Assembly: GCF_036323735.1 (NCBI RefSeq)
Contig: NC_086025.1
Location: 113,898,188 to 113,962,187 of the forward strand
Direction of reading: 5' to 3'
Length of the DNA: 64,000 nt
Source: Rattus norvegicus
Taxonomy: Eukaryota > Chordata > Mammalia > Rodentia > Muridae
Below, piece after piece: positions 12,880-26,109 of the stretch (position 1 is the stretch's first letter; the number at the start of each line of letters is the position of its first letter). Below the pieces are notes generated by a model. The model made no database searches, was not told the DNA's origin, and saw nothing but the letters and a program-made list of their open reading frames with translations. The position numbers and the translations under genes were made by a program.

Positions 12880-13250
12880 CTACCCTCTGCTTCTCAATTC
12901 CTTCTGCTTTGGAAGACTCCATGTGTGTGTGGAATCATGTGTGGTTTACTCTGTGGTGCCTGGCCTTTTCGATGAAGCAACACAAGTTCATCCACCCTGC
13001 TGCTGGGGACAAGATCTCCTTCTTCTGTGAAGCCAAGAGCATTCCATTGTGCACACGGGCCACACTTTCTGTGTCCACCCCTCCACGATGGACACTTTGA
13101 TTACATCTACATCTGGACTGCAGTGGATATGGGAGGCCATCTCTTCCACATACAGTGATCTCACTTCTTTTGAAAAGGTTCCCAGAGGTGTGGCTGCTGG
13201 ATCACATGAGGGTTCTCTCTTTTCAGCTAGTCACTTCTACTTTAAATATT
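12880..13250 (-). mobile_element. Old LINE-1 fragment
   Basis: Reading like the reverse complement of an L1 3' ORF2/UTR region: GCATTCCATTGTGCACACGG, an ACACTTTGATTACATC segment and GTGTGGCTGCTGGATCACAT. Strongly diverged. Confidence 0.55.
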
Positions 13251-13544
13251 TCTCCTAGGCCCCGTCTGCCATTTCAGTTTTCCTTTCTCTTGCTCCACTC
13301 ACCCAAACAACTGGCAACAATACGTTTTTTTGCATTAAATCCACTTCTTCCGTTGCTGTTTGGCTCCTCATAACACTGCAGCAAGGCTCTCCTCTCCTCT
13401 CCTGGAGCTGCCCCTGGGTGGCCAGCACTGGCCTGTCCACTGCTGAATCCAGTGGAAAATTTTCAGTCCTGTCTCAGGACATTTCTGTGGCATTTAAGAT
13501 TGACGAGCCCCACCCAGCCCTTCTGCTCCTTTCGTTTTATACAC

Positions 13545-13790
13545 TCACTCATTCAAATGATATTTATTAGGTGGTGTGTCACACACTATTCTAGGTACTA
13601 AAAATATGACAGTGCACAAAAGGATGTACAGGCTTCAGCCTGTACCCCGCCCCCCAGAACTTAGATTACACGGTGGGGGAGGGGAATGAATAATTAAACA
13701 AGGATTTATATTTAGCTAGTCAGACAGTGATAAATCCTGTGGAGGAAAATAAAGCCATTCAGGGGCAGAGCCAGAGAGTGAGCAGGCTGG
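13545..13790. repeat. Ancient mammalian interspersed repeat (L2/MIR-class type)
   Basis: Carries 'tcaaatgatatttattaggt', 'acactattctaggtactaaa' and, downstream, 'gtcagacagtgataaatcct' in the same order as the widespread ancient repeat seen at 7915 and 19345. Confidence 0.5.
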
Positions 13791-14702
13791 TGGGGACCAT
13801 GTTACTATTTCATGTAGGATGATCAGAGGGAACTCCGCCAAGGTTGAGCATGAGTGCTAGAGGAGTCTAGAATGTTCTAGAGAGAGAAAAAAGTCCCTAC
13901 AAATGCTTGACACGTTCTAGGGATACCGATGACCTAAGAGAGCTGTAGCAGGGTGACTAAGTAGGAAAAAGAGAAGGAGAAGAAAGGTTATAGGGAGAAG
14001 CCAGCTCACAAGGCTGCTACAGTAACTCACAGAGATCATGGTGGTGACAGGATCAGATGTCAGCAGTGATATGACTCTAGATGTATCCCCAGTTTGGAGA
14101 CAAAAGTGACATGAGAGGACATGAGTCACAGTTGACTCTGAAGCTTGGGTTTGAAAAGCTAATTGTAGGTGGCACCATCCTCTCTGAATGTAGGTGCCTT
14201 TCTCTATCCTCCAAGATAAGACTCAAGGTAGCCATGATAGTACCCCCTCTCCCACACCCGACTCACATGGGTGTAGTCCATGCTCTGACCAACTCCAGGG
14301 CACAGGCCAGCCCCATTCACCAGACCACAGAGGCTCACCATTAAAGCCACCTTGTCCCTCTCTCCCAGGTGGATCCTGACTGTAACCATCCAGCATGAGT
14401 CAGGTTCCTAGCCTGGGGCCACCAACCCATGCTTGAAAGCCTCTCACAAGGTTGGGTCAAGCAATGATAGTCTACCCACTGCTGACATGAGTCAGGGGTT
14501 CTGCTGAAGCCTGGGGTAGATGTCACTAGTCTAGGCATCTCCTGGAGACGTGTCTGCTCTCCAAGTAGACCCATCGTGATGACAACAGCCTGGGGGTGGG
14601 GCTGGGGCTGGGGGAGATGACACTCAGTATGACATCAGCTCCTTCCCGCTGCCTCTTCACTGGATCCTCTTCCACCACACTGCACCTCTGTAATCAGTCT
14701 CT

Positions 14703-14704
<2 letters not shown>

Positions 14705-14793
<89 letters not shown>
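14705..14793. repeat. Compound microsatellite (TC)26-(TG)18
   Basis: An uninterrupted pyrimidine run of TC repeats (14705-14757) passes directly into TG repeats (14757-14793). Confidence 0.98.
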
Positions 14794-14795
<2 letters not shown>

Positions 14796-16284
14796 GTGTG
14801 TGTTTCAAGAGACTTAGGGTCTGCTTTCATCCATTTTTTAAAAGAAACTTCCATACAGAGACTTGACATCTGGTGTCTACTTTATTATTATCACCTAAAG
14901 CAAAATCAGATAGGCCGAAGGAGTCCCATTTTAACATCCTAATATACATATGTAGGCTGGGGGTATATAAAGCTCCCATATGAACCCTCCTTCTGGGTCC
15001 TTAGGGTCCTGAGGCAGTTGCATTCCATGGTTACTTGACAGATTAGTTCTCATTCTAACAGCGCAAATTAGGTGTTATAATTATTTTTCAACTGATATCA
15101 ATTTTGTTTTTAATTACCTTTTGATCATGTGATTCACAGGCATGTGCTGAGTATCTTTCTAACCGGCCTTCTAAGTGGCAGAGGATCTAAGCTCACAGCT
15201 TAGCTCTGGCTGCGATACTGGGGTCAGCAGTCACCTAAGGAGGACCAGCCTTAGATTTATTTACATTTGCGGCTACACGCTCCAATCATCCTTCAGCAAT
15301 CAGGAAGTTCTGCAGCCTGGCCTTTCTGCCTTCTTCCTAATGCCAGGCACGATGGGTTCTGCTGTAGGGAGGTTCTTCCTGAGAATCTCAAATGTTCCAG
15401 CAAGGCCTCCCCTCCCGGAAGATGCTGTTGTTCTTGTTGGTGTCCATGTTGGAGGATTCATGGGTCTGGTCCACTTAGACCTGAAGACCTCACCCAATCT
15501 TGTTTGCCTTCCATTTGCACAGTGCACACCTAGCATCACTTCCAGGCACACATGGCCTCCTTGCTCAGAAGCTGACACTCAGCTCTCTCAGATGTCCTCA
15601 TTGTTGTAAACAGCGTTTAGACTTACTAACTCTTTATCAATTTCCAAGTGCACCACCACATCTTCCTGTATCTCAGATCATCCTTCTGGACTAACCCCCT
15701 TCTTCCTGAAAGTCAGGTGACATGTTCCTGAGGGTCTATGGGTAACTTGGCTCTTGTCCATTTCAAACTCCTCTCTTCATTCTTTAACCATGACTGTGCT
15801 TCCTAGGTGAACAGGGATTTCCTCTGCCCCAGACGATACTTGTGCAGCGGTGTCCAGAACAGCTGCAGAACAGGCTGCTTCAGGTCTGGCTTCCTAGAAG
15901 CCACACTCTTGTCTTTTGTCTCCTTTTGTCTGCAATGTCCCCGGTTACTTAGCGTCCTTCAGACGCACTGCACTTCCTGTGTCTTTCACAGCTCTAGAAA
16001 CGTGGTCTGCCACCATCTTCCAGTGCTGCCTCTCTTTCTATAACCTCTCCTTGACTCTACTGAGATTCATTATTTATTGTGTCTTAACTTTCACCCACTT
16101 CCTTGGCCTCTGCTGCATCCTGGCTTCTTCCAGATCCACAGCTGAGTCTGAGTTCTCCCTTGGGTTCGATGCTAAGTGTTGCCTAACCCTGCCAGACCTG
16201 CTGAGTTTTCCATTTCCTTTCTGAAAGTTTTACCTGGTACTTTCACATCTCTCTGGCCATTCCTCATTTACTGATTCTGAGCTT

Positions 16285-16570
16285 ATGTGCACGAGTGGTA
16301 CACACACGTGCCCTGGGAGTTGGACAATGCATGCACATGTGGAGTCAGAGTTGATGCCAGGTGCTTTTTTTAAAAATCGCTTTCCGCCTTATTTTTGAAA
16401 ATGAGCTCTCAGGGAACCAGAAGCTTGCCACATTGGAATGACTGGTTGGCCAGCAACTTCTCAGAATCCTCCTGTCTTACCCATCACCCTTGCCTTTCTC
16501 TGCCAGCACTGGGCTTACAGGCACGTGCCACTCACTCTGAGGTCCAGTGTCTACCTTTGCTCCTGGCTCA
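16285..16570 (-). mobile_element. B3-type SINE region, minus strand
   Basis: GGTTGGCCAGCAACTTCTCA, CCTCCTGTCTTACCCATCAC and CAGCACTGGGCTTACAGGCA follow the reverse-complement order of a rodent B3-like element, preceded by a CACACATG-rich tail. Confidence 0.55.
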
Positions 16571-17439
16571 CAGCTTAGATCTGGCTTCGATGCTGGGGTA
16601 GGCAGTCACCTTGGGAGGACCTGTCTTGGATTTACTTACATTTGCAGCTAACGCTCCAATCATGGCTCAGCTCTCAGCTCTTCATTTTGCCCTTACAATT
16701 TTCCTCCGGCCCCTAACCATGCATAAACATCTTCTCTCACCCTTGCCTCTCTTCGCTCATCTGCCTGAATGATGGGAAGGCCTGCAGCAGCGTGGTGCTC
16801 ACTGCTGGAACCATGAGACGCCAGGAAGGCTGTTCTGAAGGGTATGTGACAAGATGGTAGACAGACGTAAGGCTCATGGAGGGAGAGCACGAAAGGAGAC
16901 ACCATGACAGTCCTGGCAGGAGTGACCAGGCTCCACAACAGACAGACGGACGGCAGTAAGGGTGTGATCAGCGAAGAGCTGCCACAGTTCTGTGGTTGAG
17001 ATGTTATGAGTAGCTAAGCTTTGCAGAGTGACAAGGGACTGACAACGGGCGTTAAGTATGGAGGACTCCTCCCCAAGGTTTCTTTCCTAAGGTAACTGAA
17101 TCCATACCTGCCTGGAAGCAAAGCCCCTTCCTGATCCCCAGTCCCTTGAAAGCTGACCATGGCGAGAGCCACAGTCAAGCTCCGTTACCACCACCTTTGC
17201 TCGTCGAGGTTTGTAAATGCTGCAGCCCTCTGCCTATAGCATTGCCACACCGCGTGCTGGTCCAGCAACACAAGGGAGTCTAGATTTATCTAGAGAGGTT
17301 CTGGAGAGGGACAGTGTGATACTGTGTTACCTATGGACACTTGCCACAGGAAAAAACAAACCACATACCAGAGATAAGCTCACTGTGAACACAGCTTTGT
17401 TCTTGGCCACAGTGAGATGCTAAGTCTCACAAAGGCCCG

Positions 17440-17770
17440 GATGTTAAAGGCATGTCCTCAGAGCGGAATTATTAAGAGGTGATGGCATCTTTAAGAGGCA
17501 GAGCTTGATAGGAGACCTTCAGGTGTCTGGGGCATAGCCTTGAAGAAGACTGTGGGACTCACCCTCCCCTTCCTCTCGTTTGCTTCCTGACCATGAGGGT
17601 GAGAGATTCTGTTCCTCCACATGCTCCCACCATAAGGTGCTCTCTTACCACAGGCCCCGAAGCAGCAGAGCCAACTGACCATGGACTGCCACCACCAACG
17701 CTGTGATCCTAAATAGGCTTTCCCTTTGAGCTGGTCCTGTGGTGTCTAGTACAATGACTGAAGGCTGACC
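17440..17770 (+). repeat. Possible MaLR-type LTR remnant
   Basis: Segments AAGAGGTGATGGCATCTTTA, CCTCCACATGCTCCCACCAT and CAACTGACCATGGACTGCCA in this order resemble a worn ERVL-MaLR-class LTR. No flanking duplication was found, so the assignment is tentative. Confidence 0.35.
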
Positions 17771-18939
17771 AGATGCTCTGAAGCATGCTCATTCTGCTCT
17801 GTGGAAGACAGCAGCACCGTGATGAATATCCAGGGAACACTCACATTTGCTAAAACTGCCAGCTTGAAAAATGGAGCAACAGCTTGAACATGAACTGTAC
17901 TCAGCAAGGAGGTCAGAGGTCAACTACTAGGGTTTTTTTCCTCAAAGAATTTTATTAAAAAGGCTGGGCATGTCTGGCAATGGCCTGCATTCAGTGTAAT
18001 GGAAAGATCAGACTTCTTAAGTGTACAGCATACAATTGCCATAGGGAGCAGAGTTAGAAATCCTGACAACTGCCTGCCTGCATTGTGGCATAGTTGTCCC
18101 AGTGCCTCCGTTACAGTCAGTCCTCCCAGAGAACGGCTGATGCACTAACTCGCTGTCCCCAGGCAGCCCCTCCCCTGCTGCCCCTCTGTCTCAGTAAATG
18201 ACATTGTCACACCCTTACTTTCCAAAGGCTGCAAAGTAAGATCATCACTGTCATCCCTCTGACACACACACATCGGAAATCTTGACAGAGCTTAGAATAC
18301 CTGACTCCTTTTCTCCTCAGCCACTGGCTCTGTCCAACCACGGCTGCAGTGATAGGCACAGGTGCCTCTCCCTCTGCTCCTGCTCTCCCAGCATTCCACT
18401 CCGAACACTCCCCTGCCTCCTGGGCTGAGGATTAAATCATCTTGTCACATCACCCACTTCCTGTGCTACATTCTAGCCATGTGGCTCCTCTGCATACACA
18501 TTATGGTTGGGCAACTTAGTGTTCCTGTGAGAGTCGGGGTGTCTCTGACTCTTTGGCTGCACTTGGGACCCTTTTCCTCCTACTGCCCTGTCCTTCCCTG
18601 ATACAAGGGTTTGTGCCTGATCTTATTGTAATGCATGTGGTTGAAAACCCTGGGATGCCTGCTCTTTTTATTGAATGGGAACAGAGGAGTGGATCTGGGG
18701 GAGAGGGGATGTGTGTGGGGGGGGAAGGAGGGGAAACTGCCGTTGGAGTGTAACATATGAGAGAAGAATAAAAGAAGCAGAACGTGCCTCTCCACTGTCC
18801 TATTCCACTCCCCATCCATTGCTCTGGGGAAAGGCACCTCTGCACAAGGCACCGCAGACTTACAAAGCTCAGGGTCTGCTTTCCTCATTCCATGAACCAC
18901 CTTAGCCAGAATGGAAGCGTCCAGGGGATATGCAAGGTC

Positions 18940-19010
18940 TGCTGTACAGCCATGCCCAGCACAGCACCTGACATACGGCAGGAATCCAGGGGCTATTGGT
19001 TGAATTAAAA
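18940..19010 (+). repeat. L2-type 3' end fragment
   Basis: CAGCACAGCACCTGACATAC followed by GGTTGAATTAAA is a worn version of the L2 3' terminus. A second weaker piece of the same kind is at about 22845-22885 (ACAATGCCTGACACACAGCA). Confidence 0.5.
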
Positions 19011-19344
19011 TCTAGTTTCCCAATCCTTCCTTCTGGAACTTTACATCTATTTTGCAACTGATATCTAGTTGATAGCTATTCTGGTTTTTGTCTGCAGAAA
19101 GGGAACAGTCTCTGGGTGTTGGCTTTAATTTAGTGTGCGAGCCTGAGGGTAGCTCCTACCATGCTGCTCACTGATAAACAGTTCCTCAATTAGTAAGTCA
19201 TTTAGTTTCGCTGAGTAGGATCTGATGAGCCCGAACACCCCTGCTCTGAGTCCCCGTCTGTCTTAGCCCTCTGGTCACCCTCAAGCTTCTGTCTCTATCT
19301 CTTCTCATCAGTTCTGCACTCACCAGACACCCCAACAGCAACCC

Positions 19345-19440
19345 CTGGGGGTCCGGTATGTGCTAGGAACTGGGGACACGAAGGCAGAAGAATGGGCAAC
19401 TATTACCACATGGTCTCTGTCCCACAGCTCCATATAACGC
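19345..19440. repeat. Ancient mammalian interspersed repeat (L2/MIR-class type)
   Basis: GTATGTGCTAGGAACTGGGG, then ACATGGTCTCTGTCCCACAG, the same order as in the 13545 copy family. Confidence 0.45.
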
Positions 19441-19534
19441 TGAATCCCCCAAGCACGGCCACCTGTATAAAGTCACCACCGCCCAGCCAGATGCATGCTG
19501 GGTCTACAGATGGAAGTCTTCAACTAATAACAGA

Positions 19535-19625
19535 CAGGGCTGGGGATGTAGCTAGTGGTAGAACACTTGCCTGGTACGTGCAAGGCTCTAGGTTTAGCCT
19601 TTGGCACTGATACAACAAAGAAACA
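19535..19625 (+). mobile_element. ID-like SINE, diverged
   Basis: GGCTGGGGATGTAGCTAGTG, GTAGAACACTTGCCTGGTAC and an A-rich tail identify an older member of the ID family. Confidence 0.75.
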
Positions 19626-22047
19626 AATCAAACACAAGCCAGGTTAGTGGCAGAGAAGGCTCTGAGGAAGTGGACTGGTGTGGCTTCTGCAAAGTGTTCC
19701 CAGCAGTGAGCTCCCAACCCAGATTGAGCTGAGGTCAAGCAGCCTAAGGGGGGTAGGGGTGGGGATGTGGGCTTGGACCTAAGCCTGTCCAGGGCAAAGC
19801 CACAGAAGCCTCAGCAATCTTAAGGACGAGTCGACCAGCATCTTTCAGCCGACTGGCTAGCTGCTGCTCTAGGCAGTGAGTGAGCATTCAGTAGTGAACA
19901 CGGCTTAGAAGCACCCCCACCCCCACCCCTGCCCTGTGCTGTTTTTCACTCCCAGGGCCAAGAGGATTTCAGCCAGATTTGCAGGTAAGGCCTGTGCCCA
20001 CCTCACTGGCCCTCTTCAGCAGATCAGGACAGAGTGCTCGAGAAGAAACTTCACACTGGTAGAAGGGAAGGGAGGGGAAGGGGGCCCCTGAACCAGCCAC
20101 TCAGAGTCTGCACAGTAGATATAGGAGCAGCATCTGGGGTTGGAAAGTGAGCAGAGGGGATGGTGTAACTGACAGAGCCTCACCAGGGGTGAGGAGAGAA
20201 TGGACCTTCACGGCCTGCCAACTTAGACCAGGTCAGTGGATGCAGGCAGACAGAGGCAATCCTAGGACAATGGCATGAGATTCCTCTCACCAGAGGCCAC
20301 ATTGAAGAAATGCCTGGACACCAGGGAGCAGGTATTCATTTCCCCCCTGCAGAGCCAGAGGGCCAAGCCTCCTTGGGGAGGTTGGGGGAGGAAGGGAAAC
20401 CCTAACCTGATGTGCGTTGAAGATGGATAAACTCGCAGAATAACCAAGGAGATTGAAGGTTATCTTGAAACATCAAAAAACACAGCTATCCCCTTTGCAT
20501 ACTAACACTCCGCTTGAAAACACCATGCCTACCGCTTAAGCATTAGCAAGAGACTCTCTCGGCCTCTGAAGGGCCTGTGCTACTCAACATGAACACCGTC
20601 CCTCTGGCTGATACAGTGATGCTGTTCTTGTCTACTTTCAGCACTTCTAGCCCTGCTGACTTCAGTGCTGGCCCCACATCTAGGAACTGGTTCTGTTTGG
20701 TGGCTGCGGTGGGCAGGGGGGCAGGACCACTGATGCGACATCTCTGGGCACCTGCCACAGCAGGGACAGCTCAGGGGTTCTCACAGCAGACTGAAAGGAA
20801 GAACTCAGTGGATGATACGGGGTCTGGCCAAGGCCCTGGCACACACCCTCGCTGTGCTCTGGACACTTTCTCCAATTCACTGTGCTTGTGTGGTCCTTCC
20901 TCTCACACAGAACCAGCACAACAATCAAGTGTCACCCAGGGATGGGAAAGTTCTCTGAAGCTTTGAAAGGCAACTCAGCAGGCAAATGAACCCAGTCTGA
21001 ACTCCAAGCACTTCCATTGTGTGGCGCAGGCCATCTTCCTTTTAAAGCTGTGATAGATCTTCTTTGAAGACGCTTTTAAAGCATATGCAAAAAGCACAGA
21101 ATGAAAACCCCAAGGGTGGCTGCATTCTACTTCGGTGTTTCAATGCCACTTACTCATCAAGAAGCATTTAAGGGAGTACCTGGTGCTCCCAGAGTTGTGG
21201 GCTAGTGTGAGGACGCAGGGCCTGCTCCTGGAGCCTGGGGAGGAGCAGGAGCAAGCTGTGCCTTCTGTATGCCTAGAAGGCTTCCTGCGAGAAATGGCAT
21301 CCTAGATGAACCCAGACAGGTCGGAGTCAGACAAATGAGGAGGAGTGGCAGGTAGGGACAAAGCCGGAGATCACAGTGCCCAAGCTGGCTTCCATGCGGG
21401 AGGAGGCAGTGACAGGTGACTCTTCCAAGAGAGCAGATGCCAGTGCAGGATGCAACCTGGAGCACCCCGTTGTCTGCCTGACCCGCTAACTGCCCACCTT
21501 CGCTCTGCAATGTCCGAGCCTTCTTCTAACACTGGCATCAGGCTGTATCCTGTCCTACGTTAAAGCACCCGAAAGGCTCCACACTGTTTTGGACACCATG
21601 GAAGAAACCCTCAGTGTGGCTTATCAGACACTGACCATCCATGCCATGTTGCCCAGGAGTATCCAGATTTATGGTTATCCTGGCCAACACCATGGCCACT
21701 GATTAGTCATTGTGTTCTCTCCCTGTCTGGAGGGTTTGGACACTAATCTATGGCTCCCTTTATCCAGAGTCCTGCTTGACTCTCTGGCTTCACCTGGCAC
21801 CCATCCTGCCACCCACTTAGTCTCAAGGCCTCCCTAAGCTGCTTCCAGTTCCTCAGAGCTGCCGGCTCTCCCTGACCCCTGCCCTCCTGCTCTACCCCCA
21901 GCCTCTCACTCGAGGCAATCTCTCCTCTCCTCTCCAAATCTTGACCTTGACCTTAAGCAGGTTATTAAAACGTTTTGTGTGGATTTTCCTCAGTTATCTC
22001 AGAATTTTGTTATGCAGATGAAAAGTAAAGGCATTTCAAAGCCTGCA

Positions 22048-22459
22048 GCACACGCAGCACACAGCACACACAGCACACACAGCACACGAAGCACACGCAG
22101 TAGACACAGCACACACAGCACACGAAGCACACACAGCACACACAGCACATGCAGCACACACAGCACACACAGTACACACAGCACACACAGCACACGCAGC
22201 ACACACAGCACATGCAGCACACACAGCACACACAGTACACACAGCACACACAGCACACGCAGCACACACAGCACATGCAGCACACACAGCACACACAGTA
22301 CACACAGCACATGCAGCACACACAGCACACGCAGCACACACAGCACATGCAGCACACACAGCACACACAGCACACACAGCACACGCAGCACACGCAGTAG
22401 ACACAGCACACACAGCACACGCAGCACACACAGCACGCGCAGTACACACAGCACATGCA
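22048..22459. repeat. 9-bp minisatellite, about 45 units, with 63-bp higher-order period
   Basis: Units are GCACACACA with variants GCACATGCA, GTACACACA, GCACACGCA, GCACACGAA and GTAGACACA. Seven-unit blocks in the same variant order occur at 22145-22207 and 22208-22270, and a third block from 22271 is altered. One 7-bp unit at 22057-22063 is shortened. Because the unit is nine bases, several frames stay open on both strands; this is a repeat artefact, not a gene. Confidence 0.98.
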
Positions 22460-22664
22460 GTGCTTTGGTCAGCCATGGTTTTTCTCACTGTCCACCCTTG
22501 TAGCTCCATCCTGGACAACACCTCCAGAAAGCTTTCCTGGTCTCCCAGGGTGAGGCTGGGTGCCCTGCTGGCTACCACTGTGTCCTCTCATCCTGACACC
22601 CGTTTATCTGATATGCTCTGACTATGGCTCTCATCTCCCACTAGCCTGAGAGCTCCTGGAAGAC

Positions 22665-22815
22665 AGAGAGCTTGTTTCCTTTCCTTGTTTCTTGTTGAGT
22701 CAGGACCTAACCTGGAACCTTGGCTGGCCTGGGACTTGCTGTGGAGATCAGGGCACCCTCCTGCTTCTGCTTCTTAAGTGCTAGAACTCAGGACTATAGT
22801 GCCACCCTGCAAGGC
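22665..22815 (-). mobile_element. B1-like SINE remnant
   Basis: GAGTCAGGACCTAACCTGGA, GGCTGGCCTGGGACTTGCTG and CTTAAGTGCTAGAACTCAGG follow the reverse-complement B1 order. Confidence 0.6.
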
Positions 22816-23980
22816 TCTCGCTAATCGCAGGCTGTTCAGTGGGTGCACAATGCCTGACACACAGCAGGCAGGCATTCCTAACTTTTGTGGGGTGGATAAC
22901 GTGCTCGATCTTGATAATAAGCAAACAGCCATGTGTTTCATTCAAATAAAGTCAGCCTGGGACGCGCACCCCTGGGAGACCATGGTCATTCGGATAAGCC
23001 TGTTAACCTGGTTCACACTGAACTTGATTCTCCCTATTGGAACTGTCAGTGGGGCTTGCATGACATTTTTATAACATACACATTCATCAAAATGATTTAG
23101 GTTGGATCACTTCTTGAGCTAAAATTCATAAACAGTTCGGAAGACGGCATCGCTCAGCACTTCTTTTAATCATCGCAACGATAACAGCCTACAGGGGAGG
23201 AGATGAAAATTGGCATTTTAAAATAAATTAAATTGTGTACTCTGATAATTTCATACATGAACACAGTGTATTAGATCACATCCAGCCCTGCGAGTCCTCC
23301 ATCTGAAGCAGTTACTGCCCTGTCTCTACTCCGGTGGTTGGGTTTGTCCTATCTACTCCCTCATTCAGTGAAAACCTTCACTGATTATTTATGTCCATTT
23401 GTACACTTGAGTCATCCATTCTCATATTTTTGAAAAACAGGAAGAAAAAGTGAGTTCTAAATGGTGTATTTGGAATTCTTGATACCAACCACAGTCCACA
23501 GTTACTATGTTGATAGCATCCTGTATCTCTTACCATCAGCCCATAATCCCAGGCATGCTTTGATGTGCTGATGATTGGCATAGTGGACTTCTTGGAAGAG
23601 ACGAAGGAACCCAATGACAGCCCTCAGACAAAAGGCACTAAGCAATGAGGCTGGTCATGAAAAGAACATGCAGATTTCATACAGCTTGGAAAAGCAACAC
23701 ACACACTTAGAATTACCTGGAGCGGAGTCCAGACCTGGTGCTGTACTAGTGGCGGGTTCCCTGGGACACCTGAGGGCCACGTGCCTTTAGATAGGCTCAT
23801 AAGCCATGCAGTATGTCGAATGCCGAGAATGCTACAGAGAACACTCATGGGGGAGGGAAAGGTGTCATTAGTGGTGAGGGAGTGGCTGGTGATGTTTAAT
23901 ATCCAGGAAGGCCTCCTTGCATCTATAGAACCAGTGGGATGAAAGCCTGAGACCATGTTGCATGAGTAGGACTAGGTGTG

Positions 23981-24023
23981 AACACCCACACCCACACCCA
24001 CACACACCCACACACACACACAC
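23981..24023. repeat. ACACCC/CA-rich simple repeat
   Basis: AACACCCACACCCACACCCA passes into ACACACACAC up to the CACGTGTG that follows. Confidence 0.9.
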
Positions 24024-24637
24024 GTGTGACAGACAAACTGTGAGTACCTTCAGTTGCCCAACGTAAAGAATGAAACAGACCATCTACAGCCTGTCTGTGT
24101 TCCAGAGAGCATGGTGCACTGTTCTACTGGTCACTACTTGCACTGAGTGAAGACCGCAGTAAGACAAGGCTCTACGTCAGGTCTGGGCTACGAGACAAAC
24201 CTCACCGACTGCTGAGCTACGTAGCCTGGTGGAGCCAGCAGGACTGAAAGTGCCTGAGGCAGCCAGGCATGCTCTCTGGAACCCCTTACAGGCCCTGGAA
24301 GAAAAACAGGGTTGGCCTCTCTAGCACTGCTGCAAGCCCATTCTTTCTGCCATGATCCCTGTCCACTTAAAAAACAACTCCTGGCTTATGATGGGGCCCT
24401 GATAAGAGACCAAATATCTGACCACAGAACAACAAGCAACTGTGGTTCCCCCTGCCCCCCACAAATGACTGTTATCTGACTATAGAGCGGAGAGCTAGAT
24501 ACACACAGCAGCACTCCACTGCCAAATTAGATTGGGGTCTACAGGACACAGGTAAAGCCAGTTCAGAGCCTGTGAAAGCACCACAGGCTGGCGGTGGAGG
24601 TGCCACAGCACAGCTGCTGCTCCTTTATCTTGTGCCC

Positions 24638-24847
24638 ACAGTTCATGGAGAGCACCTCACTGCAGCTATAGGGAGGAACAAGGACAGGACAGTTCATGGA
24701 GAGCACCTCACTGCAGCTATAGGGAGGAACAAGGACAGGACAGTTCATGGAGAGCACCTCACTGCAGCTATAGGGAGGAACAAGGACAGGACAGTTCATG
24801 GAGAGCACCTCACTGCAGCTATAGGGAGGAACAAGGACAGGACAGTT
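24638..24847. repeat. 51-bp minisatellite, four identical tandem units
   Basis: Units start at 24638, 24689, 24740 and 24791 with ACAGTTCATGGAGAGCACCT and end in GAACAAGGACAGG; a six-base partial unit ACAGTT follows at 24842. I found no difference between the four copies. The unit is 17 codons long, which keeps frames open on both strands, but there is no start context, homology or codon bias suggesting a protein. Confidence 0.98.
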
Positions 24848-25920
24848 TCTAAGGAAGCCTGCAAACCACTGCCCAGAAGTGAAAGGGTCAAAATACAGCC
24901 CCACTCAGAATGCCCCTGAACTTCAGCAGGAAAATTCTTCCCATAGGCAGAGCTGCAGACAGGCCATCCTCACAGGACCAAGGGCAAAGGCAAGATGCGG
25001 AGAAGAATCAACCAACAGGAATACATGAGCAGTGACTGCAGGGGCCTCACCAGGGGCTTGGAAAGAACAAGGTAAGAAGACTGGTGACAAGAAGGGTGGT
25101 AGCCGGAACTCTGAGGACATGCGCTTGAGGCGAGGACACTCACGTCCCTATGAAGGCCTGCCAGGGTACATCCACTGCGGAGCAGGGGCTCCCACATCAG
25201 CTGGGGAAATGCTCTGTTCAGTCAGAGGCAGTGGCTGCTGGCTGGGCTGTGTTGTTCAGTGGGCTGTGGCTGAGAAGCAGGGATGCTAAGACCTTGAACT
25301 GCCCTGTCGGTGAGGCTGGAGCAAGAGAAACATTTCCTCACAGGGTGATCTCTTTGCCATGAAGGGCGCCCTCCTGACCATGCACACTACTACCCAAACT
25401 GCTGTGAGTGGAGGCTACTGCTGCACACTGAGGTGCCGAGGCTGGCTCACATCTTCCGATCCAGCAAGGTAGAATCCACATGGGAGTGCCATCCCCGCCT
25501 GCAGTCTTGAGGACAAATCATACTGTGAGAACTTGTTTCCCCTTGGGTCTCACAGCTCCTGACTTTGCCACACTGCACAACTCCATTCAGGAGATAAAAA
25601 GGAAAAGAACACCTCCAGCATCAAAACACAACAAAGAGAGTTTGAGAGAAGATAATCTTAACGCCACTCGAGACACACGTGCTTAGCTACTGAACAAAAC
25701 ACTGCTAAACCAAAGCCAGAAATAAGCAGAAAAGAGAATTTACCAGGCCAACTGAAGTTTTTCTCTGGAATTCAAGGTTAACACTTAGAAATCAATGATT
25801 TATAAAACTGATAGTTTAAAAGAGAGAAATCTGTAGTATGGAAATAGATGCTAAGTGGAGAGAATCTGAAATATAAGTCTTGAGAAAAACTGCCGATAAA
25901 TTAACAGTAGGAATCTGCAT

Positions 25921-25956
25921 GTGCAATGTGCAGTGTGCAGTGTGCAGTGTGCAGTG
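25921..25956. repeat. 7-bp tandem repeat
   Basis: Four perfect GTGCAGT units (25928-25955) after one variant GTGCAAT. A TG/TA-rich stretch follows at 26055-26090. Confidence 0.95.
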
Positions 25957-26109
25957 AATGTCTCCAATTAGTTGGGGTTGACACCAACCTCATATAGGTA
26001 TGGACCAGGTTTCAGAAGCCCTGGCCATGCTGATACCCAGCAGTGTGTGAAGTGCATATGTGTGTATGTGTATGTGTATGTGTGTGGGGAGGGGAGAATG
26101 GGAGAGTCA

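Noticed and set aside
21979..22578. Long open frames on both strands (Ser-Thr-His, Gln-His-Thr and Cys/Val-rich repeats, up to 180 codons)
   Set aside because: They are translations of the 9-bp minisatellite; a period divisible by three opens several frames at once on both strands, and no promoter, homology or splice context supports a protein.
22048..24847. CRISPR-like repeat spacing in the minisatellites
   Set aside because: Units are directly adjacent with no unique spacers, and the genome is mammalian.
24563..24919. About 115-codon frames on both strands with a 17-residue repeat
   Set aside because: Produced by the 51-bp tandem array; opposite strands are equally open, which argues against coding.
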